Of a stretch of 64,000 nucleotides of DNA, positions 43,785 through 51,296 are shown one piece after another; the stretch's first letter is position 1, and each line of letters starts with the position of its first letter. The notes under the pieces were generated by a model. That model had not been told where the DNA came from. It did no database searches and saw only the letters and a list, made by a program, of their open reading frames with translations. Both the position numbers and the translations under genes were made by a program. The stretch is from assembly GCA_964538505.1 (NCBI GenBank), contig CAZIDY010000002.1, forward strand, positions 1 through 64,000, read 5' to 3'. This DNA comes from Zeimonas sp964538505. Lineage in GTDB: Bacteria; Pseudomonadota; Gammaproteobacteria; Burkholderiales; Burkholderiaceae_E.

Positions 43785-46097
43785 ATGCCAACGATTCCGT
43801 CCGCCGCCCGCTTCGTCGACGCGCTACCCGCGGAATGGCGACGCGAGATCGAAGTTCAGTCTCCCGACGCCGCGGCGCTCGTCGTGCTTGCCTGGGTGGA
43901 GCTCGACCTCGACGCGCGGCTGCAGTACGGTCGCGGGCTGCTCCTTTTGACCCCGGTGAGGCTGTGGTTTCTTGCCGCAGGCGGAAGCGAGGTGTCGTCC
44001 TTTCCGCTGGTTGCTGAATCGCGGCTCGAGCTCGCCGACCACGGCGGCGTCGGCTCGCTGCGGCTATGCAATGACGAACGCCGCATCGCTTCGTGGCGAT
44101 TCACGCTCGGGCAGCTGCCGGCCGTGCAGGCTTTCGTCGAGCGCTTTGCGCAGGCGGTTGAGGGCCCGGCGTCCAGCCGGATCTCCACTGCCGAGGCCCC
44201 GCGGGTTGCCGCTTCCGACGCATCGCTCGACGCATCGCCGACCGACGATGCCGACGACCGGCTCGTGGCTGCGCCGGAATCGCGCCCGTCGACGTGGACG
44301 CTGTTCCGCATCTGGCGCTTCGCGCGACCGTACAGGCGGCGCCTGCTCGCCGGCTTCCTGCTTACGCTCGCGTCGACCGCGTTCACATTGGTGCCGCCGT
44401 ACCTGACGATGCCGTTGATGGACGAGGTGCTGATCCCGTTCCAGAACGGCGTACCGATCGATCCGCAACTGGTGTCGCTGTATCTCGGCGGCCTGTTCGT
44501 CGCCGCGCTGCTCGCCTGGGCGCTCGGCTGGGCGCGCACCTGGCTGCTCGCGCTGGTAAGCGAGCGCATCGGTGCCGACCTGCGCACCGCAACCTACGAG
44601 CATCTGCTCAAGCTGTCGCTGCAGTACTTCGGCGGCAAGCGCACCGGCGACCTGATGGCGCGCATCGGCAGCGAGACCGATCGCATCAACGTCTTCCTGT
44701 CGTTGCACCTGCTCGACTTCGCCACCGACGTGCTGATGATCGCGATGACCGCGGTGATCCTCGTGTCGATCGATCCGTGGCTGGCGCTCGTCACTTTGAT
44801 GCCGCTGCCGCTGATCGTCTGGCTGATCCACCTCGTGCGCGAGCGGCTGCGCCACGGCTTCGAGAAGCTCGACCGCATCTGGGCCGAGGTGACGAGCGTG
44901 CTCGCCGACACGATTCCCGGCATTCGCGTCGTGAAGGCGTTCGCGCAGGAACGACGCGAGGCGGAGCGCTTTCGCCTTGCCAACGAGCACAACCGCATCG
45001 CCAACGACCGGTTGAATCGCACCTGGTCGCTGTTCTCGCCGTCGGTGACGCTCGCCACCGAGCTGGGTCTGCTCGTCGTCTGGGGCTTCGGCATCTGGCA
45101 GATCGCACGCGGACGGATCACGGTGGGGGTGCTCACTGCGTTCCTCGCCTATATCGGCCGCTTCTACACGCGACTCGACTCGATGAGCCGCATCGTCTCG
45201 CACACGCAGAAGGCGGCGGCCGGCGCGAAGCGCATCTTCGAGATTCTCGACCACGTCTCGAGCGTTCCCGAAGTGGCTGACCCGGTGCGTCTGCCGCAGG
45301 TGAACGGGCGCATCGAGATCCGCGACGTCGACTTCCGCTATGGCAACCGCGCGGTGCTGCGCGGCCTGAGCCTGGACATCGCGCCGGGCGAGATGATCGG
45401 GCTGGTCGGCCACAGCGGCTCGGGCAAGAGCACGCTGGTGAACCTGATCCTTCGTTTCTACGATCCCGCCGACGGCGAGATCCGCGTCGACGGCGTCGAC
45501 ATCCGGCGGCTGCGCATCGCCGAATACCGTCGACACATCGGGCTCGTGCTGCAGGAGCCGTTCCTGTTCTTCGGCACCATTGCCGAGAACATCGCCTACG
45601 GAAAACCGGAAGCCTCGCGCGAGGAGATCGTTGCCGCCGCACGCGCGGCGCACGCGCACGAGTTCATCCTGCGACTGCCGCACGGCTACGACTCGCTGGT
45701 CGGCGAGCGCGGCCAGGCACTGTCGGGGGGCGAACGCCAGCGCATCTCGATTGCGCGCGCGCTGCTGATCGATCCGCAGATCCTGATCCTCGACGAGGCG
45801 ACGTCGTCGGTCGACACCGCCACCGAGCAGGAGATCCAGAAGGCGCTCGACAACCTCGTGCAGGGGCGCACGACGATCGCCGTCGCGCACCGGCTGAGTA
45901 CGCTGCGCAAGGCCGATCGTCTCGTCGTGCTCGACCGCGGACGCGTCGTCGAGACCGGCACGCACGACGAGCTGATGCAGCGCGAGGGCGCGTACTTCGA
46001 GCTCTATCGTGCGCAGCAGCGCCGTGCCGAGATCGAGCCATCCGCAGGCAACGCTGACGATCGCCGCGAAGCGCTCGTCGTCGAGAGCCCGGCATGA
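43785..46097 (+). CDS. Cyanophycin-locus ABC transporter, fused permease/ATPase
   Basis: 770 residues. A unique N-terminal domain (1-150) precedes a six-helix exporter membrane domain (~175-470) and an ATPase domain (~500-745). Walker A is GHSGSGKSTL (near 544), the signature ALSGGERQRIS (near 645) and Walker B ILILDEATSSVD (near 665). It matches my recollection of the NCBI family 'cyanophycin metabolism-associated ABC transporter'. It is divergent from the cphA pair with a 137-base shared control region and overlaps the following DUF1854 gene by four bases. The cargo is not known; export of a cyanophycin-derived peptide or precursor is only inference. Confidence 0.9.
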   Translation: MPTIPSAARFVDALPAEWRREIEVQSPDAAALVVLAWVELDLDARLQYGRGLLLLTPVRLWFLAAGGSEVSSFPLVAESRLELADHGGVGSLRLCNDERRIASWRFTLGQLPAVQAFVERFAQAVEGPASSRISTAEAPRVAASDASLDASPTDDADDRLVAAPESRPSTWTLFRIWRFARPYRRRLLAGFLLTLASTAFTLVPPYLTMPLMDEVLIPFQNGVPIDPQLVSLYLGGLFVAALLAWALGWARTWLLALVSERIGADLRTATYEHLLKLSLQYFGGKRTGDLMARIGSETDRINVFLSLHLLDFATDVLMIAMTAVILVSIDPWLALVTLMPLPLIVWLIHLVRERLRHGFEKLDRIWAEVTSVLADTIPGIRVVKAFAQERREAERFRLANEHNRIANDRLNRTWSLFSPSVTLATELGLLVVWGFGIWQIARGRITVGVLTAFLAYIGRFYTRLDSMSRIVSHTQKAAAGAKRIFEILDHVSSVPEVADPVRLPQVNGRIEIRDVDFRYGNRAVLRGLSLDIAPGEMIGLVGHSGSGKSTLVNLILRFYDPADGEIRVDGVDIRRLRIAEYRRHIGLVLQEPFLFFGTIAENIAYGKPEASREEIVAAARAAHAHEFILRLPHGYDSLVGERGQALSGGERQRISIARALLIDPQILILDEATSSVDTATEQEIQKALDNLVQGRTTIAVAHRLSTLRKADRLVVLDRGRVVETGTHDELMQREGAYFELYRAQQRRAEIEPSAGNADDRREALVVESPA

Positions 46098-46609
46098 ATG
46101 ACCTGTCCGCTCGCGGCTCGCGAGAGCCCCATTCGAACGACGACGCTACAGCCTTCTCGCTGTCGCGCGATGCCTTCGGACGCCTCGTGCTGCGCGACGT
46201 CGACGGCGCCGTGCACGTCGGCGTCGTGCCGGTTCGCGCCTTTCCGATCTCGGCCGCTGACGAAGGAATCTCGCTGCTCGGCGCGGACGGTCGCGAACGC
46301 GTCTGGATCGACCATCTGTCGTCGCTCGATGCGGCGACGCGCGCGATCGTCGAGGAGGAACTCGCTTCACGCGAGTTCGTCCCGGAGATCCGCCGTATTC
46401 ACACGGTGTCGAGCTTCTTCACGCCGTCGACCTGGCAGGTTGCCACCGACCGCGGCGAGACGCACTTCGTGCTGCGCGGCGAGGAAGCGATCCGTCGACT
46501 GCCCGACAACGTGCTGTTGATCGCCGACGAGAACGGCGTGCACTATCTCGTGCGAAACGTCGAGGCGCTCGATGCGACGAGTCGACGGTTGCTGGATCGG
46601 TTTATGTGA
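46094..46609 (+). CDS. Cyanophycin-associated DUF1854 protein
   Basis: 171 residues; a small soluble protein with the DUF1854 pattern: LSRDAFGRLVLRDVDGAVHV, then VPVRAFPISAADEGISLLGA, and the conserved EVTPxI-like EFVPEIRRIHTVSSFFTPST. Its ATG overlaps the ABC transporter stop (ATGA), so both are made together. The family travels with cphA loci and its role is unknown; partner or regulator of the transporter is a reasonable guess. The stop codon lies inside a 22-bp-arm palindrome that also supplies the stop of the convergent gph gene. Confidence 0.88.
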   Translation: MNDLSARGSREPHSNDDATAFSLSRDAFGRLVLRDVDGAVHVGVVPVRAFPISAADEGISLLGADGRERVWIDHLSSLDAATRAIVEEELASREFVPEIRRIHTVSSFFTPSTWQVATDRGETHFVLRGEEAIRRLPDNVLLIADENGVHYLVRNVEALDATSRRLLDRFM

Positions 46610-46679
46610 TCAGGGCAGTGAAGGGTCAAGGGTGAAGGGTGAAGGGGAAAACCGAACTGACCCTTCACTGCCCTGATCA
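46607..46679. repeat. Large palindrome between convergent genes (bidirectional terminator or REP)
   Basis: Perfect 22-bp arms, 46607-46628 and 46658-46679, surround a 29-base G/A-rich loop. The left arm contains the TGA of the DUF1854 gene and the right arm the TGA of gph. No T-run is present. The loop segment GTGAAGGGGAAAACCG resembles ATGAAGGGAAACCGGG beside the palindrome at 63102, suggesting a dispersed repeat family. Confidence 0.9.
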
Positions 46680-47387
46680 GCGCAAGCTGAGCAGGAACAG
46701 CAGCTCGCGCGGCTCGTCCACCAGCGCGTCGGCGCCCCAACTGCGCGGCGGCGATTCGTCGCCGCAGAAGCCGTAGGCGGCGGCGACGGTGCGCATGCGG
46801 GCGGCGCGGCCGGCGACGATGTCGCGCTCGTCGTCGCCGACGTAGATGCAGGCGGCGGCGTCGGCGCCGGCGAGGCGGGCGCCGTGCAGCAGCGGTTCAG
46901 GATGCGGCTTCGCGAAGGCGGTCGTGTCGCCACCGATCGCGCAGATCGAGCGCTCGAGCACGCCGAGCGACGCGAGAATCGGGCGCACGAGCCGTTCGAA
47001 CTTGTTGCTGACCACGCCCCAGCGGATCGACGCGGCGTCGAGCGCATCGAGCACTTCGGCCATGCCGGGGAAGAGGCAGGTGTGCACGTTCATCGCCGCC
47101 TCGTAGCGCTGCAGGAATTCGTCGCGCAGCGCCTCGAAGCCGGGCGCGTCGCGTTCGACGCCGAGGCCCTTTCCCAGCAGGCCGCGTGCGCCCATCGACG
47201 CATAGGGGCGGATCACTTCGAAGGGCAGTGGCGCGAGCCCGCGTTCGATGCGCATCGCCTGCACCGGTGCGACCAGGTCGGCCGCCGTGTCGGCGAGCGT
47301 TCCATCAAGGTCGAAGAACACCGCCTGCGGCGGCGAATCGACGAAGCGTGCGGCTGCGCTCGAGAGAGCAGCAGGACTTGCGCTCAC
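46677..47387 (-). CDS. gph: Phosphoglycolate phosphatase (HAD family)
   Basis: 236 residues. The HAD nucleophile motif is FFDLDGTLADT (about residues 24-34), with SNK near 126, KPHPEP lysine near 159 and the metal-binding GDDERDI near 183. It hydrolyses 2-phosphoglycolate, a by-product of oxidative DNA damage repair. ATG 47387 overlaps the ubiG stop (ATGA). The ubiG-gph pair is a standard betaproteobacterial arrangement. The N-terminus is ~20 residues longer than the E. coli enzyme, so a later start is possible. Confidence 0.9.
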   Translation of the reverse strand: MSASPAALSSAAARFVDSPPQAVFFDLDGTLADTAADLVAPVQAMRIERGLAPLPFEVIRPYASMGARGLLGKGLGVERDAPGFEALRDEFLQRYEAAMNVHTCLFPGMAEVLDALDAASIRWGVVSNKFERLVRPILASLGVLERSICAIGGDTTAFAKPHPEPLLHGARLAGADAAACIYVGDDERDIVAGRAARMRTVAAAYGFCGDESPPRSWGADALVDEPRELLFLLSLR

Positions 47388-48142
47388 GATCGGACCTCAC
47401 CCTGCGCATCGATGCGCCGGCACGCCATCATGTAGTTGACGTCGGGGTCCTTCGGATCGAGCCGGTACTGGCGCGTGATCGGGTTGTAGGTGAGGCCGGT
47501 CACCTCGACGGTCTGCAGCCGGCATCGGCGCGCGGCGCCGGCGAGCTCGGACGGCCGGATGAACTTCTCGTACTCGTGCGTGCCGCGCGGCAGCAGTCCG
47601 AGCACGTACTCGGCGCCGACGATCGCGAGCATGAATGCCTTCGGATTGCGGTTGATGGTAGAGAAGAAGACCCAGCCGCCGGGGCGCACGAGCGCCGCGC
47701 ACGCACGCACCACCGACTCGGGACTGGGCACGTGCTCGAGCAGCTCCATGCAGGTGACGACGTCGAAGGCGGCGGGCTCGCGCTGCGCGAGCGCCTCGAC
47801 CGCGATGCGCTCGTAGTCGACCTCGATGCCGCTTTCCAGCGAGTGCAGCTCGGCGACCTGCAGCGCGCGCGTGCCGAGGTCGATGCCCTTGACGAGCGCA
47901 CCGCGCTGCGCCATCGATTCGGAGAGGATGCCGCCTCCGCAGCCGACATCGAGCACGCGCTTGCCGGTGATCGCCGCGCGTTCGTCGATCCACTGCAGTC
48001 GCAGCGGGTTGATCTCGTGCAACGGGCGGAACTCGGAGTCGGGATCCCACCAGCGCGCGGCGAGCGCCTGGAACTTGGCGAGTTCGGCGGGGTCGACGTT
48101 CGCGCTGGGCGCGGACTGGGAAGGGGTGTGTGTCTGTGGCAT
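47384..48142 (-). CDS. ubiG: Ubiquinone biosynthesis O-methyltransferase UbiG
   Basis: 252 residues. VDPAELAKFQALAARWWDPD followed by EFRPLHEINPLRLQWID is the UbiG N-terminal signature, and VLDVGCGGGILSE (near residue 63) is the SAM-binding motif I; MELLEHVPSP and the TYNPITRQYRL tail complete the match. It catalyses both O-methylation steps of ubiquinone synthesis. It is translationally coupled to gph and preceded, 40 bases upstream, by the LysE-type gene on the same strand. Confidence 0.96.
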   Translation of the reverse strand: MPQTHTPSQSAPSANVDPAELAKFQALAARWWDPDSEFRPLHEINPLRLQWIDERAAITGKRVLDVGCGGGILSESMAQRGALVKGIDLGTRALQVAELHSLESGIEVDYERIAVEALAQREPAAFDVVTCMELLEHVPSPESVVRACAALVRPGGWVFFSTINRNPKAFMLAIVGAEYVLGLLPRGTHEYEKFIRPSELAGAARRCRLQTVEVTGLTYNPITRQYRLDPKDPDVNYMMACRRIDAQGEVRS

Positions 48143-48182
48143 GGCCGAAGTTTCGCATGGGCGCGAGTCCTTCGATCCCGCA

Positions 48183-48809
48183 TCATCGCCCGGAGGTCAG
48201 CAGCCGCACGGCAAGACCTGCGAACACGAGGCCACAGAGGCGATTCAGGTACAGCTGGACGTGTTTCGAGCGGCGAAGCCAGTCGCCGAGGGCGCCCGAA
48301 AGAAGCGCGATCGCGCCGAAGGTGATCACCGTCGCGACGATGAAGCAGAAGCCGAACCAGACGATCTGCAGTGCGACCGGCCCGGCACCGGGCTGTACGA
48401 ACTGCGGCAGGAAGGCGAGAAAGAACAGCAGCACTTTCGGGTTCGTCAGGTTCATCGCGATGCCCCGCACGAAGAGCGCACGGCCGCTTGCCGGGGTGGC
48501 ACCGTCCTCGTCGAGATCGCGCGCCGGGGCGCGAAAGGCCTGCCAGGCGAGATAGGCCAGATAGGCCGCACCGACCACCTTCAACACGAGGAATGCAGTC
48601 TCGGAGGCTGCGAATACAGCGGCCAGGCCGAGCGCCACGGCAGCGGTGTGCACGCACAGCCCGGCGCACAGGCCGGCGACGACGAGCAGGCCCGCACGGC
48701 GGCCGGCGGCGACCGATTGCATCAGGACGAAGGTGTTGTCGGGGCCCGGCGTGAGGCCAAGAACGACGGCAACGACGAAGAAGCCGGAGGTCGTTTCGAT
48801 CGACGGCAT
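48183..48809 (-). CDS. LysE/RhtB-family amino-acid exporter
   Basis: 208 residues with five or six hydrophobic helices. GLTPGPDNTFVLMQSVAAGR (about residues 15-34) is the LysE/RhtB signature, and MNLTNPKVLLFFLAFLPQF (near 110-128) is the second conserved block. ATG 48809 (MPSIETTSGFFV) was chosen; the upstream extension is polar and enters the promoter. Such proteins export homoserine, threonine, lysine or related compounds. It lies between ompA and ubiG and may be transcribed with ubiG-gph. Confidence 0.9.
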   Translation of the reverse strand: MPSIETTSGFFVVAVVLGLTPGPDNTFVLMQSVAAGRRAGLLVVAGLCAGLCVHTAAVALGLAAVFAASETAFLVLKVVGAAYLAYLAWQAFRAPARDLDEDGATPASGRALFVRGIAMNLTNPKVLLFFLAFLPQFVQPGAGPVALQIVWFGFCFIVATVITFGAIALLSGALGDWLRRSKHVQLYLNRLCGLVFAGLAVRLLTSGR

Positions 48810-48956
48810 CGAAGGGTCCGGGCGAGTGCGAAGCGGGGATTGTAGGGGCAGGGTGTGATTATCTGCTACTCGAGAAATTCCGGGGCCTGCCTGGAGAGCG
48901 AGGCTGAGCGCGGCTTTCCGCCGTTCTTGGGTCAACTGAGCATTAACACCCCCGGG

Positions 48957-48984
48957 GCAAAAAAAACCCCGCCGAAGCGGGGTT
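48957..48984 (-). terminator. Rho-independent terminator of the OmpA-family gene
   Basis: Minus strand: AACCCCGC, TTCG loop and GCGGGGTT form an 8-bp stem followed by a run of eight T (plus-strand A-run 48959-48966). It lies about 40 bases after the ompA-type stop. Confidence 0.92.
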
Positions 48985-49024
48985 CCTGGAGGGCGGCCGG
49001 CGTGCCGGCCGCAAGAGTCCGGGA

Positions 49025-49687
49025 TCAGCGACGCGTACGCGTGCCAACCACCTCGACTTCCACGCGGCGGTTCTTCGCGCGGCCTTCGCGGGTACGGTTA
49101 TCGGCGATGGGCTGGGTTTCGCCCTTGCCTTCGGTGTAGATGCGATTCGCTTCGATACCCTTGCTCACCAGGTAGGCCTTCACCGCTTCGGCGCGGCGAA
49201 CCGACAGGCCCTGGTTGTATTTCTCGGTACCGATGCTGTCGGTGTGGCCGACGGCGATCACGACCTCGAGGGTGATGTCGCGGATCTTGGTGACGAGGTC
49301 GTCAAGGCGCGCTTTGCCTTCGGGCTTCAGGGCGTACTTGTCGAAATCGAAGAACGTATCGGCCGCGAACGTGACTTTCTCGCTCGTGGGTGCCGGTGCC
49401 GGAGCAGGTGCGGGTGCAGGAGCGGGCGGCGGGGCCGGCGGAGGTGCAACCCGCGGCGCCGGGGGCGGCGCTTTCGGAAGGAGGTCGTCGTCGCAACCCG
49501 GGAAGGCGTCGGCCGGAGTCCAGTAGCCGGTGTGCAGGCAGGTGCCGGCGCCGCTGCGGACGACGTTGCGGTCGGGGCTGACGACATAGCCGGATTTATC
49601 GGGCGGTGCGACCTGGGCAACCGCAACCATCGAGACCGACATCATCGCTGCGGCGACGACGCAGGTCAGTTTGACCGGTTTATTCAT
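49025..49687 (-). CDS. OmpA-family outer-membrane/peptidoglycan-binding protein
   Basis: 220 residues. A signal peptide (MNKPVKLTCVVAAAMMSVSM, cleaved after VAVAQ) precedes a short domain with two Cys (GTCLHTGYWTPADAFPGC). A long Pro-Ala linker (~70-100) leads to a C-terminal OmpA-like domain with FFDFDKYALKPEG, GHTDSIGTEKYNQGLSVRRA and NRRVEVEV, which binds peptidoglycan. There is no eight-stranded barrel, so it is a periplasmic or lipid-free cell-wall anchor of the kind common upstream of ubiG in Burkholderiales. ATG 49687 has AAAGGAG upstream, and a strong terminator follows. Confidence 0.92.
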   Translation of the reverse strand: MNKPVKLTCVVAAAMMSVSMVAVAQVAPPDKSGYVVSPDRNVVRSGAGTCLHTGYWTPADAFPGCDDDLLPKAPPPAPRVAPPPAPPPAPAPAPAPAPAPTSEKVTFAADTFFDFDKYALKPEGKARLDDLVTKIRDITLEVVIAVGHTDSIGTEKYNQGLSVRRAEAVKAYLVSKGIEANRIYTEGKGETQPIADNRTREGRAKNRRVEVEVVGTRTRR

Positions 49688-49753
49688 GTTTCTCCTTTCG
49701 GTAGACCTGAAAGTACGTATACGACGCTGGCAGGCGCGTTCATCGGCCCGGAT

Positions 49754-51121
49754 TCAGGCCTGACCTGACAAGATTTCGCCAACCCGATTCTGCCACACGC
49801 CTGTACGGCCAACTACCTCGCAAACCGCGTCTCTGACCCGGGGGTCAGCGAGCTGTCGCTTGCGAACAACAGGTCTGCCAGCCACCCATACGTCGCTCAG
49901 GTGCTCGCGTCCGCAGGCATAGATCAGCTGGGAAACGGGCTTGTAGACGGGCGAGAGCTCGCCGGCGCGCAGGTCGAAGGCGGCCAGATCGGCCTGCTTG
50001 CCGGCCTCGATCGAGCCGATCCGGGCGTCGAGGCCGAGCGCGGTGGCGGCGTCGAGCGTCATCGCACGCAACGTGCGTCCGGCCGGCCAGGCGTCGGCGC
50101 GTCCGCTCGTCGCCTTCGCGAGCAGCGCGGCCGTGCGCGCCTCACCGAGCAGGTCGAGCCGGTTGTTGCTGGCCGACCCGTCGGTGCCGATGCCGACGCG
50201 AATGCCCCGTTCGTGCAGGCGCGCCGTTGGTGCGATGCCGCAGGCGAGCTTCAGGTTCGAATGCGGGCAGTGCGCGACCGAGGCGCCGGATCCGGCCAGC
50301 CGGTGGAGATCCTCGTCGTCCAGGTGGACGGCGTGTACCGCGATCATCTCCGGGCCGACGAGGCCGAGTGCGTCGAGTCTCGCTAGCGGCCGCCCGCCGT
50401 GCTGCGCGAGGCTCTCGGCGATCTCCTCGGTGGTCTCGTGCACGTGGATGTGGATCGGCAGGCCGATCTCGCGCGAGAGCGTCGCGACCTCGCGCAACGT
50501 GTCGTCGCCCACCGTGTACGGCGCGTGCGGCGCCAGGCAGAAGCTGACGAGCGGCTCGTCGCGCATCCGGTCGCGCAGTGCCAGCCCCTTGCGCAGGTAC
50601 TCGGCGGGGGTGCTCGCGTAGACGGTCGGGAAATCGACGACGACGATTCCGTGTGCGCTGCGGATGCCGACGGCGAGCGCCGCCTCGACCGATGCTTCCG
50701 GGAAGAAGTACATGTCGTTCACGCAGGTGGTGCCGCCGAGCAGCATCTCGGCGAACGCGAGCGTTGCACCGTCGCGCACGAACTGCGGGTCGACCAGCCG
50801 CGATTCCAGCGGCCACATGCGCTCGCGCAGCCATGCCGACAGCGGCAGGTCGTCGCCGACGCCGCGCAGTAGCGACATGGCGGCGTGCGCGTGCAGGTTC
50901 ACGAAGCCGGGCACGAGCAGATGTCCGGGGAGCTCGATGCGCTCGGCCTGCGGATGGCGTTGCCTGGCCTGCGCGACCGGCAGCACTTCGACGATGCGCT
51001 CGTCGTCGACCACGACCGCGTGATCGACGAGGCACTCGTCGGCCGAGGGGTCTGCCGCGCGTACCGGCGCGATCCACTGCGCTTCGATCAGCGTGCGGGC
51101 GGGCGATTCGGGTGTCGACAT
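49754..51121 (-). CDS. mtaD: Amidohydrolase of the MtaD/SAH deaminase (TRZ/ATZ) type
   Basis: 455 residues. Metal and substrate motifs: NLHAHAAMSLLRG (near 75), HVHETTEEI (near 215), HAVHLDDED (near 255) and GTDGSASNN (near 300), typical of cytosine-deaminase-like amidohydrolases that deaminate 5'-methylthioadenosine or S-adenosylhomocysteine. ATG 51121 (MSTPESPARTLIEAQWIAPV) is preferred over the frame running into the gyrA promoter. It is divergent from gyrA, as in several Burkholderiales next to ubiG. The exact substrate (MTA, SAH or a triazine-like compound) cannot be decided. Confidence 0.85.
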   Translation of the reverse strand: MSTPESPARTLIEAQWIAPVRAADPSADECLVDHAVVVDDERIVEVLPVAQARQRHPQAERIELPGHLLVPGFVNLHAHAAMSLLRGVGDDLPLSAWLRERMWPLESRLVDPQFVRDGATLAFAEMLLGGTTCVNDMYFFPEASVEAALAVGIRSAHGIVVVDFPTVYASTPAEYLRKGLALRDRMRDEPLVSFCLAPHAPYTVGDDTLREVATLSREIGLPIHIHVHETTEEIAESLAQHGGRPLARLDALGLVGPEMIAVHAVHLDDEDLHRLAGSGASVAHCPHSNLKLACGIAPTARLHERGIRVGIGTDGSASNNRLDLLGEARTAALLAKATSGRADAWPAGRTLRAMTLDAATALGLDARIGSIEAGKQADLAAFDLRAGELSPVYKPVSQLIYACGREHLSDVWVAGRPVVRKRQLADPRVRDAVCEVVGRTGVWQNRVGEILSGQA

Positions 51122-51204
51122 GGCGGTTTTCCTGCGGTGCGCGAACGGACCGGGGTGGCGCGGGCGCCCTCTGCGTGGCGACGGAAGGCGTAGATCCCGC
51201 ATGG

Positions 51205-51249
51205 TAAAATAGCCGGTTTCCCACCGGCGTCGTTTCGCGTTGCCGGTGG
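51205..51249 (+). promoter_or_regulatory. gyrA promoter -10 and two alternative leader hairpins
   Basis: TAAAAT at 51205-51210 is a good -10 element; no clear -35 box is seen. In the leader, GCCGGT (51212-51217) can pair with ACCGGC (51223-51228), or CCACCGGC (51221-51228) can pair with GCCGGTGG (51242-51249). The two hairpins share a strand and are mutually exclusive. Confidence 0.45.
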
Positions 51250-51296
51250 CTGTGTTTCCCCGCAGTTTCGCTGCCCGCCCCCCGCACCGCCGACGC

